This document shows, piece after piece, positions 17,895 through 27,369 of a DNA stretch of 64,000 nt (position 1 is its first letter; the number at the start of each line of letters is the position of its first letter). Position numbers and translations under genes: made by a program. The notes under the pieces are model-generated. The model was not told where the DNA came from. It was given only the letters and a program-made list of their open reading frames with translations, and ran no database searches. Location: NCBI RefSeq assembly GCF_024267655.1, contig NZ_CP100595.1, positions 682,001 to 746,000 of the forward strand, in the 5' to 3' direction. The stretch comes from Arcobacter roscoffensis (lineage in GTDB: Bacteria; Campylobacterota; Campylobacteria; Campylobacterales; Arcobacteraceae).

Positions 17895-18703
17895 TTATAT
17901 GCTTTAATAATTATACCTCGATTACTTTTTTGTGATTCTACAAAATAGTTTGTAGGAGTTAGTACTAACTCTTGTCCTACTATTTGTCTTATATTCCAAG
18001 TAAGCTCTAAAACTCTATCCCTTGATAAACCTCTTAAGGCATACTTATTTAATCTTTGTGGTGTTGAATAGTTTTCAAGTTTAATTTTTTCGATTCCATC
18101 AAATAGCTCTTTATCTTTTTTATCAACTACGGGAATGATTTCAAATCTTAAAGCATTTTTATTTTTATCTAAAAAGTTATGAATCTTATCAAGGCACTGT
18201 TTTGAAGGCTGTATTGCTCCTGCCTTATAATCATAACAAGTAAGTCTATTAAATTTTGCACTATTGTAAAACTCTTTAAATTTTTCTTTTGTTAGGTTTT
18301 TATCTACTATTTTAATCTCTTTTATAATCTCTTTTTCTTCAATAACCTTTTTTTCTTTTATGATAGGTTCTTTAATTTTAACTTCAATAGGCTCTTTTTT
18401 TACTATTTCTTTTGTAGATAAAGTGGTGATTTGATTTTCAAGTTCAATAATATTTTTATTTTGTTTATTTAATAAATAAATACAAATAAATAAAATCACA
18501 AGAATTATCAAAAGAAAAGCATACTGCAAAGTAAAAAAGCTTTTTTTATTTTCTGTTTTGGGTGTATTTGAAGACTCTTTAGGTTTTGTTTCTTCACTTC
18601 TCGTATTATTTATATTTCTATCTTTTTTATGCTCTTTAAAATGATCTGTATTTACTGATTTTTTTAAGAGTTCTTTTAATTCTTCTTTCTTTTGTTCTTC
18701 CAT
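17891..18703 (-). CDS. Membrane-anchored protein with coiled coil and possible OmpA-like C-terminus
   Basis: A 270-residue protein and the last gene of the Bat-like operon. Residues 1-50 are charged and cytoplasmic; a membrane helix lies at about 54-74 (FFTLQYAFLLIILVILFICIYLL); 78-140 is a Lys/Glu-rich coiled coil; 145-270 is a periplasmic globular part with RGLSRDRVLELTWNIRQIVG, which recalls the NxxLSxxRA segment of OmpA/MotB peptidoglycan-binding domains, though weakly. Function is unknown. It is 14 bp after the VWA gene, so co-transcribed. Its stop codon overlaps that of murE. Confidence 0.6.
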   Translation of the reverse strand: MEEQKKEELKELLKKSVNTDHFKEHKKDRNINNTRSEETKPKESSNTPKTENKKSFFTLQYAFLLIILVILFICIYLLNKQNKNIIELENQITTLSTKEIVKKEPIEVKIKEPIIKEKKVIEEKEIIKEIKIVDKNLTKEKFKEFYNSAKFNRLTCYDYKAGAIQPSKQCLDKIHNFLDKNKNALRFEIIPVVDKKDKELFDGIEKIKLENYSTPQRLNKYALRGLSRDRVLELTWNIRQIVGQELVLTPTNYFVESQKSNRGIIIKAYN

Positions 18704-18717
18704 TTATCCTCTTTATT

Positions 18718-19620
18718 TTATGATTTGTTTCTTAAAAAAATTAGTATACATAAACTCAATACACTTATAAAAAGTGGATAGAAAAATAAATAGTCTTTGA
18801 TTATTACTCTATTTTGTTCTATCTTTGATTTTTCTAATAAATCTATGTCTTTATATATCGTTTCTAAACTTTGAGTATTATAAGCTCTATAGGATTTTCC
18901 ACCTGTAAGTGATGAGACTTTATCAAGTATATAATTGTTTGAATTTCCAATAGAGATACCATATACTTTTATATTATATTTCTTAAGCATTCTTTCTATT
19001 ACTTGTAAAGGAATAGAGCTTGCATTATCCATTCCATCACTTAAAAGTATTATGATATTAGAATTTGCTTGTTTATCTTTTAGAACTTTTATACTTAAAG
19101 CAAGGGAGTCTAAAATAGCTGTTTTATTACCTAAAATACCAACTTCAAAATATTTTAAGATCTCACTTTGAGCCTGCTTATCAAAACTAAGTGGACTTGC
19201 AATCATTGCACTTTGCCCAAATAATACAAAAGCGATATTATCATTAACTCTTTTTTCTATAAAACTTGAAACTATTTGTTTTACAGAATCAAATCTTGTT
19301 CTACTATAATTACTCTCATCAAATCCTAACTCTTGCATAGAACCACTTGCATCTAAGTTTAAAACTATGTTTATACCATCATTTTTTATAACTTGGGAAT
19401 TGTTTATTTTAATAGGAGAAGCTAAAGCAAGAATAGCAAAAACAATAGTGAGATATTTTAGAACACTTGTAATAAAACTTGTTTTCATATTTGATTTACT
19501 AAATATATGAAGATGAGGTATTAAATATGAAGGGCTTTTTGCTTTACAAAAAACTGCACAAAATATAAATAACAGTATTAAAAGTAAAAGGTAAGGGTAT
19601 TCAAATGTAATATCAAACAT
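18718..19620 (-). CDS. VWA-domain membrane protein (BatA/BatB-like)
   Basis: A 300-residue protein with N-terminal helices (about 8-26 and 50-68), a von Willebrand A domain (about 85-265) and a C-terminal helix (about 275-296). The metal-ion-dependent adhesion motif DxSxS is intact (D90, S92, S94 in LNLDASGSMQ). This is the arrangement of the Bat aerotolerance proteins encoded with MoxR ATPases, which probably act as chaperones or assembly factors at the membrane. The gene overlaps the preceding small membrane gene by 8 bp. Confidence 0.85.
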   Translation of the reverse strand: MFDITFEYPYLLLLILLFIFCAVFCKAKSPSYLIPHLHIFSKSNMKTSFITSVLKYLTIVFAILALASPIKINNSQVIKNDGINIVLNLDASGSMQELGFDESNYSRTRFDSVKQIVSSFIEKRVNDNIAFVLFGQSAMIASPLSFDKQAQSEILKYFEVGILGNKTAILDSLALSIKVLKDKQANSNIIILLSDGMDNASSIPLQVIERMLKKYNIKVYGISIGNSNNYILDKVSSLTGGKSYRAYNTQSLETIYKDIDLLEKSKIEQNRVIIKDYLFFYPLFISVLSLCILIFLRNKS

Positions 19621-20005
19621 CTACTATATCCATAAAAGTTGATAGTTTTGCTTTTGTTTTTTCTTCGATAGTATCAACTTCTTTTTTATATTTATACTCT
19701 TCAAGCTCTTCTATTAGTTCATTTGCTATTTTTTGCTCTCTTTCATTTTTTGCTAAAAGTCTTGCGTATTTAGTAATAATATATGCACTTTGTTTAGGGT
19801 CTTTAAAATCTAAATTTTCTAATATTTCAAAGTACTCTTTTCTTAAGTCTTTCTTTCTATTTTTTAAAAGTTTAATGATGAATAAAACTAACAAAAATAG
19901 TAAGACAAGTGCTAAAAAAACTAAAGCTGAAAAAATAAAAATCGAGTTGTCAGGAATATCAGCTAAGCCTTTTATCTCATTTAATTTAAGTTCATTATCT
20001 ATCAT
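19613..20005 (-). CDS. DUF4381-like single-pass membrane protein
   Basis: A 130-residue protein with one strong hydrophobic helix (about 23-48), a basic stop-transfer stretch KLLKNRKKDLRKEY and a helical charged C-terminus. The shape and position between the DUF58 and VWA genes fit the DUF4381 component of MoxR/Bat operons. It overlaps both neighbours (4 bp and 8 bp). Detailed role unknown. Confidence 0.7.
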   Translation of the reverse strand: MIDNELKLNEIKGLADIPDNSIFIFSALVFLALVLLFLLVLFIIKLLKNRKKDLRKEYFEILENLDFKDPKQSAYIITKYARLLAKNEREQKIANELIEELEEYKYKKEVDTIEEKTKAKLSTFMDIVDV

Positions 20006-20835
20006 GAAAGAACTCCAATTAGTTTTTTGATTGGATTTTCATCAGTATAGATTTTTGTAAATCTAATACCACAATCTTGAAGATGTTTAAAAAGTTTATG
20101 GTCATTTTCTTTTATTCTTTTTATATAGTTTGTAATTGTTGAGTTATCTAAAACTCCTTCATACTCTTCAAAACTACTTGGATCAATTAGATTTACATTT
20201 CCTAGAGCTTTTGGCTCTTCTTCAAATTTATCTCTTATTATCAGAACTACTATTTCATGTTTTGAATTAAGTAGTTTTAAATCAAATTTTTCAATATCGA
20301 AAAAATCACCTATTAAAAATATTATTGATTTATGATGGATAGATTTAAAAAGTTCATCTAATACTTTTTTATAGTTTATAGTTTTATTTAAAACATTATA
20401 GTTATATATATTTTCAGCCATTAGGTTTACATTGAAAACTTTTTTAGATTTTCTAGTACAAAGCTCTAAAGTATCATTTGCTATATATGAAGTAAAAGGA
20501 TCACCTTGTTTTGTACAAATAAATCCTAAAGTTGAAGCTAATTCAACAATTACATCTTTTTTTAATTTCTTAGTACCAAAATAAGTAGAACCACTAAGTA
20601 AATTGATGATTTTTATATTTAGCTCTTTTTGAGAATGAAAGACTTTTACTATTGGTTTTTGAGCTTTTGCACTAATAACCCAATCAATATTTTTTACATC
20701 TTCCCCATACTCATACTCTTTAAGTTCACAAAAATCATAACCTTCTCCTTTTTGTTTGGAAATATTATTTCCAATAACTTCTGAAAAGGCTTGTTTTTTA
20801 GTCTTTATAAGTATTTTTTTTAGTGCTAGATTCAT
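20002..20835 (-). CDS. DUF58 domain protein
   Basis: A 277-residue soluble protein. The region KQKGEGYDFCELKEYEYGEDVKNIDWVISAKAQKPIVK (about 28-65) is the DUF58 hallmark, ending in the usual D-W-x-x-S/T-A-K pattern. The remaining domain is VWA-like in fold in this family but has no metal motif. DUF58 proteins accompany MoxR ATPases and VWA proteins. It starts 3 bases after the moxR stop and overlaps the next gene by 4 bases. Confidence 0.85.
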   Translation of the reverse strand: MNLALKKILIKTKKQAFSEVIGNNISKQKGEGYDFCELKEYEYGEDVKNIDWVISAKAQKPIVKVFHSQKELNIKIINLLSGSTYFGTKKLKKDVIVELASTLGFICTKQGDPFTSYIANDTLELCTRKSKKVFNVNLMAENIYNYNVLNKTINYKKVLDELFKSIHHKSIIFLIGDFFDIEKFDLKLLNSKHEIVVLIIRDKFEEEPKALGNVNLIDPSSFEEYEGVLDNSTITNYIKRIKENDHKLFKHLQDCGIRFTKIYTDENPIKKLIGVLS

Positions 20836-20838
20836 ATC

Positions 20839-21792
20839 TTACGGAATATCTACTTTTTCAATAATTTTTTGTATTAAATCATCCACATTTATCTCTTGTG
20901 CTTGGGCTTCATAACTTAAAATAATTCTATGTCTTAATACATCTTTTATTACAAGTGCTACATCTAAAGGTGATACATAGTCATTTCCTCTAATATAAGC
21001 ATTTGCTTTTACAGCTTTAAACATATCAATTGTAGCTCTTGGACTTGCTCCAAAGTGAATATAATCACTTATTTCTTCTAAAGCATAATCACTTGGATTT
21101 CTTGTTGCACATATAATATCTACTATATACTCTTCAAGCTCTTTATCAATATGTATATTTTTAATTTCTTCTTTTATTTGCTCTAGGGTATTTTTATCTA
21201 TGATTTTATTTATAGTTTCAAAGGAGTTCATAGTAGCTTTTTTAGCTATTTCGTACTCTTGTTCTTTATTATTGTAATCAACCACAACTTTAAACATAAA
21301 TCTATCAAGTTGGGCTTCTGGAAGAGTGTAAGCTCCTTCTTGATCAATAGGATTTTGCGTTGCTAGAACTAAAAAGGGTTTATCAATTTTAAAAGTATTA
21401 TCAGCAATAGTTACTTGTTTTTCTTGCATTGATTCAAGTAAGGCAGACTGAACTTTTGCAGGGGCTCTATTGATTTCATCTGCTAAAAGCAAATTTGTAA
21501 AAATAGGTCCTTTTTTGATTGAGAACTCTTGAGTTTTCATATTATAAATTTGAACACCTAAAATATCACTAGGAAGTAAATCAGGCGTAAACTGAACTCT
21601 TTTAAACTCTAAATCAATGGCATTTGCAACAGCTTTTACAGTTGTTGTTTTAGCAAGTCCTGGAACTCCTTCTAATAAAATATGTCCATCTGTAAAAAGA
21701 CCAATCAAAATAGAGTTTATCATTTGGTCTTGACCAATAACTCCTTTTGAAATTTCATTTTTAAGTAATAGTATCTTTTCATGTAGGCTCAA
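20839..21792 (-). CDS. MoxR family AAA+ ATPase
   Basis: A 317-residue AAA+ ATPase. Walker A is GVPGLAKTT (about 42-50), Walker B LLADEINRAP, sensor 1 in LATQNPIDQEG, and the C-terminal lid carries GASPRATIDMFKA (sensor 2). MoxR ATPases remodel or activate VWA-containing partners. It is the first of five tightly packed genes that read moxR, DUF58, DUF4381, VWA, OmpA-like. A 42-bp gap separates it from the histidine kinase upstream, so one long transcript is possible. Confidence 0.9.
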   Translation of the reverse strand: MSLHEKILLLKNEISKGVIGQDQMINSILIGLFTDGHILLEGVPGLAKTTTVKAVANAIDLEFKRVQFTPDLLPSDILGVQIYNMKTQEFSIKKGPIFTNLLLADEINRAPAKVQSALLESMQEKQVTIADNTFKIDKPFLVLATQNPIDQEGAYTLPEAQLDRFMFKVVVDYNNKEQEYEIAKKATMNSFETINKIIDKNTLEQIKEEIKNIHIDKELEEYIVDIICATRNPSDYALEEISDYIHFGASPRATIDMFKAVKANAYIRGNDYVSPLDVALVIKDVLRHRIILSYEAQAQEINVDDLIQKIIEKVDIP

Positions 21793-21834
21793 AAAAAATC
21801 CTTTTATTAATTTGTGATATTTTATCGAATTATT

Positions 21835-23670
21835 TTAAAAGGTAATTTTAAACATAGCCCCATGATTTGATATATATTCTACTTTACCATGTAATTGAAG
21901 TGTACAAATTGAGTTTATAAGTTTTAATCCTAAAGTTTGAGAGTTTTTAACATCAATTTTTTTATCAATTCCTTTTCCATTATCTTTTACTATTAAGACA
22001 TAATTATCTTTTTCTTTAAATAAAGAAATATAAAGTTTAGCTTTTGGTGTATTTTCAAAGGCATATTTATAGGTATTTGTAACTAGTTCATTTATGATTA
22101 AAGCACATGGTATTGCTTTTTGAATATCAAAGAAAAACTCTTCAACTTTAAACTCAATTGCTACTTTTTTTTCATAATCATAACTAGTTGAAATATCATT
22201 TACCAAACTATGAATATACTCTTTTATGTTTATAGCATTTAGATTACTTGACTCATATAGTTTTCTATGAAGTAACTCCATTGTGTATATTCTTTCTTGT
22301 ATATCATTTAAAGTTTTTATTGTATTTTCATCATCAATTTTTGATTGTTGAAGTTTTATTAAGCTTATTGTTAGTGCTAAGTTATTTTTTACTCTATGAT
22401 GGATTTCTTTTAAAAGGGTTTCTTTCTCTTCAAGGGATACGGTCAACTCTTTAGTTTTTTCTTCTACTTTTTTATCTAAAGTATCAATACTATTTTCAAA
22501 ATTATCAATCATTTTATCAAAGGCAATTCCTAAAGTTCCTATATCATCATCACCTTTTACAAAACTTCTAACTGATTTATCTCCTTTGTTTATTTGCTTT
22601 GCTGTATTTGTTAGAGTATTTATACTTTTAAAAAGTCTTTTAAATAAGAAAAAAGCAATTACTAAAACTAATATAAATGAGATTAGACTTGCAGGTAGTA
22701 TTTTTAGAAGAACAGAATCCACTTGTTTTGATAAATCTTTTTTATATAAAGTTTTTACAAGTAAAAAAATGTACTCTTTACTTTCATCTTCTGATAAATC
22801 TCTAACCCAAGTTATAGCTTCTTCGTTATTTAATATGTGGGATATGGGTTTTTTATTTCTAGCTTCGAAAACTTCTTTTGCACTTAGGTTTCCTGTGGAG
22901 ATGTTTTGTACATTTGACATCTTACTTAGAGTATATCTTTCTTTTCTTATCTTTTTATCTTCACTGAAAAGTGCTTTTGTGTTTTCATCTTTAATTCTAG
23001 AGTTCATCCAGATAAGATAAGTTTTACCTTCATGAAGCTTTGTAGTAGTATTAAAGGCTTTTTGGACATTTTGTTTTATATCTTTTTCGAAGGGAGTATG
23101 ATTTTTATTCAAAGTATATTTACTTGCAAATATTGTAAGCTCAAGATTTTTTTCTAGTCTTAGAGTGTAAAAAAAATATTTTTTATAGTAGACATAGTTT
23201 CTACTTAAATCTTTTAATTTATGCTCTTCCCATTTATTATATTCTTTTAATTTATAATCTTTATATATATCTTTTTTTGAACTTACATATAAACTATCCT
23301 TTGTTTTAATAGCGAAATTATTTGCTTTTAAGATACTATTTTGGGATAGTTTTTTTATAAGTAAATCAATATTAGAACTATTTGAAAAACTACTTTTAAT
23401 CTTATGAAGTTCCAGTTCAATTTTTTTTTGGTTTAATTGTACTTCAAGATTTGATTGCATCATTATAGCTTTTCCAGCAACTTTTATTTGCTCTTGAGTT
23501 ATACTTAGAACTTGTTCGATTTCATTTATAAGTCTTTTGTATTGATCTTCTTGTATCTTTGGAACTATAAGAGAAAAAAGAATGATCAATAAAAACAAAG
23601 CAAGTGAAAATAAAGAAATTATAACCTTAGCATTTAAAGAATATTGTTTTATATCTAATAGCTTAGTCAA
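21835..23670 (-). CDS. Sensor histidine kinase, HisKA_2 type, with HAMP
   Basis: A 611-residue kinase. First membrane helix about 17-37, a large extracytoplasmic region (38-322), second helix about 323-343, HAMP about 340-395, coiled region, then a HisKA_2 dimerisation box KEIHHRVKNNLALTISL with the phospho-acceptor at H424 or H425 and an ATPase domain with NELVTNTYKYAF and DNGKGI. This kinase type usually pairs with atypical regulators. It overlaps the upstream response regulator by 8 bp. The sensory domain belongs to no family I can name with certainty (possibly double Cache). Confidence 0.88.
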   Translation of the reverse strand: MTKLLDIKQYSLNAKVIISLFSLALFLLIILFSLIVPKIQEDQYKRLINEIEQVLSITQEQIKVAGKAIMMQSNLEVQLNQKKIELELHKIKSSFSNSSNIDLLIKKLSQNSILKANNFAIKTKDSLYVSSKKDIYKDYKLKEYNKWEEHKLKDLSRNYVYYKKYFFYTLRLEKNLELTIFASKYTLNKNHTPFEKDIKQNVQKAFNTTTKLHEGKTYLIWMNSRIKDENTKALFSEDKKIRKERYTLSKMSNVQNISTGNLSAKEVFEARNKKPISHILNNEEAITWVRDLSEDESKEYIFLLVKTLYKKDLSKQVDSVLLKILPASLISFILVLVIAFFLFKRLFKSINTLTNTAKQINKGDKSVRSFVKGDDDIGTLGIAFDKMIDNFENSIDTLDKKVEEKTKELTVSLEEKETLLKEIHHRVKNNLALTISLIKLQQSKIDDENTIKTLNDIQERIYTMELLHRKLYESSNLNAINIKEYIHSLVNDISTSYDYEKKVAIEFKVEEFFFDIQKAIPCALIINELVTNTYKYAFENTPKAKLYISLFKEKDNYVLIVKDNGKGIDKKIDVKNSQTLGLKLINSICTLQLHGKVEYISNHGAMFKITF

Positions 23671-24400
23671 CAGTTTTAACCCTCAATTTATAACCTTGTT
23701 CAAAAATATTTTCAAAAAGATTTACCTTTGTTTTTAATTTTAGTCTATATATAAGTGTTCTTAATTTTCCTAAATCATAAATATCTTCTCTCCAAATATA
23801 AGCAAAAATATTTTCAAAACTTGCAGTATAATTTGTAGTATTTGCAATTAAATTAAAAAGTTTCTTTTCATTTTTAGTAAGTTTTATCAATTCACTATTT
23901 TTGTATAAAGTACAGTTTGTTTTGTCAAATTTTAGATTATCTTCTAAGTATAAAAATGAAGAGTCATTTTTTACTAGTTCATTTTTTCTTTTGAAAAAAT
24001 ATCTATGTTTATGTAAAGCTGTATTTATTGTAGCTTTTAGTTCTTCATCTCTACAAGGTTTTATCAAATATCCATAAGGTTCACACTCTAAAGCTTTGTT
24101 TATAGTTTTGTCATTTGTGTATGAAGTTAGAAATATAATAGGGATTTTAAATCTATTCCAAATTATATTTGCTACATCAATTCCACTTTGAGTACTGTTT
24201 AAATTAATATCCATTAGTACTATATCAGGAAAATTATTTTGTGCATGAAGTATAGCTTTTGATGGTATGGTTTCAATTCCACTTACATTAAAGCCCATTT
24301 TATTAAGGCTAACTTCAAGTGCCATTGCTAAAACGATTTCATCTTCTACAATTAATATATTTATATCATTTATTTTCATTGAAGTTAAGGGTTTTGTCAA
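23663..24400 (-). CDS. Response regulator with winged-helix output
   Basis: A 245-residue regulator. Receiver about 10-128 with E19-D20-E21, phospho-acceptor D64 in VLMDINLN and K in IKPCRDEEL; C-terminal PhoB-like winged helix about 150-243 ending in EQGYKLRV. The best-supported start is TTG at 24400 (AAAAGG 8 bases upstream); an ATG seven codons later lacks a good site. It precedes the kinase gene. Its promoter region is shared with the divergent TonB receptor operon and lies next to two Fur-like boxes. Confidence 0.88.
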   Translation of the reverse strand: MTKPLTSMKINDINILIVEDEIVLAMALEVSLNKMGFNVSGIETIPSKAILHAQNNFPDIVLMDINLNSTQSGIDVANIIWNRFKIPIIFLTSYTNDKTINKALECEPYGYLIKPCRDEELKATINTALHKHRYFFKRKNELVKNDSSFLYLEDNLKFDKTNCTLYKNSELIKLTKNEKKLFNLIANTTNYTASFENIFAYIWREDIYDLGKLRTLIYRLKLKTKVNLFENIFEQGYKLRVKTVD

Positions 24401-24426
24401 TGTAATGCCTTTTAATTTTTATGTAA

Positions 24427-24441
24427 TGATACTAATTATCA
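24427..24441 (+). promoter_or_regulatory. Fur box 1
   Basis: TGATACTAATTATCA matches the 7-1-7 Fur pattern TGATAATnATTATCA at 14 of 15 positions, in the gap between the response regulator and the divergent TonB receptor gene. Iron-dependent repression is inferred. Confidence 0.6.
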
Positions 24442-24501
24442 ATTTAAATATTGATAAAATAAACAATTTTTTTAATTTTGTGATTAATTAGTGATTTTAT
24501 A

Positions 24502-24516
24502 TGAGTATGATTCTCA
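24502..24516 (+). promoter_or_regulatory. Fur box 2
   Basis: TGAGTATGATTCTCA, a 7-1-7 near-palindrome of the Fur type, 28 bases before the receptor ATG and 61 bases after box 1. A second operator in this position would overlap the receptor promoter. Confidence 0.6.
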
Positions 24517-24543
24517 ATATTAAATTAAGACATAGGAAAAAGA

Positions 24544-26565
24544 ATGAAAAATAAAATATTAATATCTTTATCTTTAAGTGCTGCCATAGCTTTAAGTGCA
24601 AATGCTAATAGCAAGGATTTAGGTGAAGTAAATATTAGTGATACAGCTTTTGAGTCACATATCAAAAGCATCACATCTGATAAGTTAGATTTAGTTCAAG
24701 CAACAGATGTAAAAGATATCTTAGACTCACTTCCTTCTGTAAATGTTACAGGAAGTTCAAGATATTCTCAAAAAGTTTATGTAAGAGGTTTGGAGGATAA
24801 ATTTTCAAATATTACGATTGATGGAGCAAGAATGACAGGACAACTTTTCCATCATTCTGGTGATCAAACTATTGATGCACAAATGCTAAAAATAGGTTCA
24901 ATTGAACTTGGACCAAACTCTGCATTAAGTGGTCCTGGTGTTGTAAATGGTTCTTTTATTTATGAAACAAAAGATCCTAGTGATTTATTGGAAGATGGTG
25001 AGTCTTTTGGTGGAAAACTTTCATTGTCACATGAAACAGGATATAACAGAGATAGTATAAATCTTGCACTTTATGGAAGCGCTAGTAAATACTTAGATGT
25101 ATTAGGTATAGTAAATGTAGTTGATGATGGATATCTAGAAACGCCAGTTGGTGATGTAAAAGATAAAAAAAGTAAACTTGAAAGTGGTTTATTAAAAACT
25201 GTATTTAAAATAGATGAGAGTAACACTCTTAAGCTATCTTACAATAAATATAATGATGGTGGAAATAGAAATATTTCAGGTGAAAAAGGTAATGCAACAG
25301 AAGTTACAGATAATGATTTCAATGAAATCACAAGAGATACATATACTTTAGACTATGAGTATAATCCAAATAGTGATTTAGTAAAAGTTGATGCAACTGT
25401 TTTTTACAACACACAAGAGATGTTTAGAGAAAAATCAGATACATTTGATAGTAATGGTGTAAAGTCAGGACAAAATGGTAATAGATATTATGAAAACACT
25501 AGTGAAGGTTTTGACTTAAGAAATAGAACGATTTTAGGAAATCATATACTAACTTATGGAATTGATTATTCAAAAGATGAACAATCAAAAAATTCAAGTG
25601 GAGACCAAGGTACATCATATAGTTCAAGTAGTAATAGTGATGTAGTAAATAATAATAATATTGATGGTTCAGGAACTTTAACATCAAGTGGTTTATACTT
25701 TGAAGATGAAATTCTACTTGGAGATGTAGTTTTAAATCTAGGTGCTAGATATGATAAGTTTAAATTAGGTGGATGGTATAGTGGTAGTTTTGATGAGGTT
25801 TCACCAAAGTTTAAAGGGAAGTACCAATTCAATGATGAGTTGAGCTTTAGAGTAGGTTATGGTAAGATTTTCAAAGCTCCTGCATTACCTGAAACATTAA
25901 CTCTTTCTCAAAGCGATATTGATACATGGAGTTCAAATGGTGTAAAAGCCCAAGAGGGACATAACTATGAAGCTGGATTTGATTATGATTTATCAAGTGC
26001 ATTAAATGCTGATAGTTCAATCTTTGGATTTACAGCTTATAAGTATAATGTAGATAACTATTCTCACCCAACAAAAAACAATGCTCTAGCACCGCAATAT
26101 GATGTGAAAATTTATGGTTTTGAGTCTATGTTTGAATACAATAAAAATGATTTAGGTTTAAGCCTTTCACACTCTTATTCTGATGGAGAAGAAAAAAGCT
26201 TAAGTGATGGAAGTAAAAAAGATCCTAAAACTGCAAAAATTCATGCATTTAAGGCAGGTGTTGATTATAGTTTTTCAAGTGCACTAAAACTAGCTTATAA
26301 TGCACAATATGTTTTAGGTAACAAATACCAATATACAGCAAATCAAACTGTAGAGAGAAAAGCTTATGCTGTTCATAATCTAAATTCAACTTACAAGTTT
26401 GAATCAGGAACTCTAAAAGGTGCAACATTAAACTTTGGTGTTGATAATATCTTTGATAAAAAATATGCCCAACATACTGCATTTGGAGTATATTTTGATA
26501 ATCCAACTTATACAGACTATGAAGTTGGTAGAAACTTTAAAGTTAAGTTATCTTACAAGTTTTAG
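24544..26565 (+). CDS. TonB-dependent outer-membrane receptor
   Basis: A 673-residue receptor. Signal peptide about 1-22 (ISLSLSAAIALSANA), a TonB-box-like LGEVNIS just after it, plug domain about 40-160 (KVYVRGLEDKFSNITIDGARM) and a 22-strand barrel ending in aromatic KLSYKF. The family imports ferric siderophores, haem, copper or other scarce ligands using TonB energy. Two Fur-like boxes upstream suggest an iron ligand. It is followed 7 bp later by a PepSY-type membrane protein. Ligand identity cannot be read from sequence. AGGAAAAAGA precedes the ATG. Confidence 0.92.
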   Translation: MKNKILISLSLSAAIALSANANSKDLGEVNISDTAFESHIKSITSDKLDLVQATDVKDILDSLPSVNVTGSSRYSQKVYVRGLEDKFSNITIDGARMTGQLFHHSGDQTIDAQMLKIGSIELGPNSALSGPGVVNGSFIYETKDPSDLLEDGESFGGKLSLSHETGYNRDSINLALYGSASKYLDVLGIVNVVDDGYLETPVGDVKDKKSKLESGLLKTVFKIDESNTLKLSYNKYNDGGNRNISGEKGNATEVTDNDFNEITRDTYTLDYEYNPNSDLVKVDATVFYNTQEMFREKSDTFDSNGVKSGQNGNRYYENTSEGFDLRNRTILGNHILTYGIDYSKDEQSKNSSGDQGTSYSSSSNSDVVNNNNIDGSGTLTSSGLYFEDEILLGDVVLNLGARYDKFKLGGWYSGSFDEVSPKFKGKYQFNDELSFRVGYGKIFKAPALPETLTLSQSDIDTWSSNGVKAQEGHNYEAGFDYDLSSALNADSSIFGFTAYKYNVDNYSHPTKNNALAPQYDVKIYGFESMFEYNKNDLGLSLSHSYSDGEEKSLSDGSKKDPKTAKIHAFKAGVDYSFSSALKLAYNAQYVLGNKYQYTANQTVERKAYAVHNLNSTYKFESGTLKGATLNFGVDNIFDKKYAQHTAFGVYFDNPTYTDYEVGRNFKVKLSYKF

Positions 26566-26572
26566 GATTTAA

Positions 26573-27160
26573 ATGAGCGCATTTAGTAAAAAAATAAGGT
26601 CTCTTCATAGAGACCTTGGATATTTTGTAATAGGACTTACTTTAATCTATGCTATTACAGGAATTGTTCTTTCAGGTAGAGGTCTTGGTTGGTTTAAAGT
26701 TGAATTTAAAGATTCACTAGTAATTGAAAAAAATATTTCAAAAGATAGATTTAATGATGAGTTTAAAAAAGTTGTTTTACAAGGAAAAGTAGAAGAGATT
26801 TTTGATGAATCATCATATGCAAATGTAAAAAAGCATTTAAAATTAAAATTAATCAAAAAAGAAGATGAGGTTTTGCATTTTAATGCATGGAGAACATTAA
26901 ATATAAAATATGAGCAAACAAGTGGTAATCTAGACGTGCGATATAAAGGATACCCAGTTGCTTTAGAAGTTTTTGTTCATGCTCATAAAGCAAAACACGA
27001 TAGTGCTTGGTTTTATCTAGCAATAATTTATAGTGTAATCTTATCTTTTCTTGCAATATCATCTTTTTGGATGGTAAAAGGAAAAAACGGCTTCAAAAAA
27101 AGAGGCGTTTACTTCATGCTAGCAGGTTTTGCAGTAGTAGCAGTCTTTTTATATATCTAA
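26573..27160 (+). CDS. PepSY-associated membrane protein
   Basis: A 195-residue protein: a cytoplasmic KKIRSLHRDLGYFVIGLTLIYAITGIVLS start with a first helix about 15-35 (the H-R-D-L/W-x-G PepSY-TM signature), a periplasmic domain about 36-140 and two C-terminal helices (about 143-165 and 173-194). Such proteins accompany TonB receptors and are thought to reduce or release ferric siderophores at the inner membrane. It is a short version of the 350-450 residue PepSY_TM proteins. Co-transcribed with the receptor. Confidence 0.75.
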   Translation: MSAFSKKIRSLHRDLGYFVIGLTLIYAITGIVLSGRGLGWFKVEFKDSLVIEKNISKDRFNDEFKKVVLQGKVEEIFDESSYANVKKHLKLKLIKKEDEVLHFNAWRTLNIKYEQTSGNLDVRYKGYPVALEVFVHAHKAKHDSAWFYLAIIYSVILSFLAISSFWMVKGKNGFKKRGVYFMLAGFAVVAVFLYI

Positions 27161-27169
27161 GAAAATAAT

Positions 27170-27213
27170 CAAACTAGGCAATAAGTTTTGCGATTTCTTG
27201 TTGCCTAGGTTTG
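27170..27213 (+). terminator. Stem-loop after the TonB receptor operon
   Basis: CAAACTAGGCAATAAG (27170-27185) pairs with CTTGTTGCCTAGGTTTG (27197-27213) with one bulge and one G-T pair. It lies 10 bases past the PepSY gene stop. No T-run follows, so termination strength is uncertain. Confidence 0.55.
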
Positions 27214-27369
27214 AAATCCTTGAAAATATTAAAATATGTCTATCTTATAGGATTTTGTCTAACTTGATATCATAACATTAAAAATGAATTTCTTTTAAGT
27301 AATTTTATGTGTAATTAATATATAATATATTAATAATAAATAGTTATGAATCTTAAATATGGAGTAATT

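Noticed and set aside
27217-27260. Left-hand attC box (GTCTAAC near 27248)
   Set aside because: A match to RYYYAAC exists but no partner GTTRRRY or hairpin follows; probably chance.
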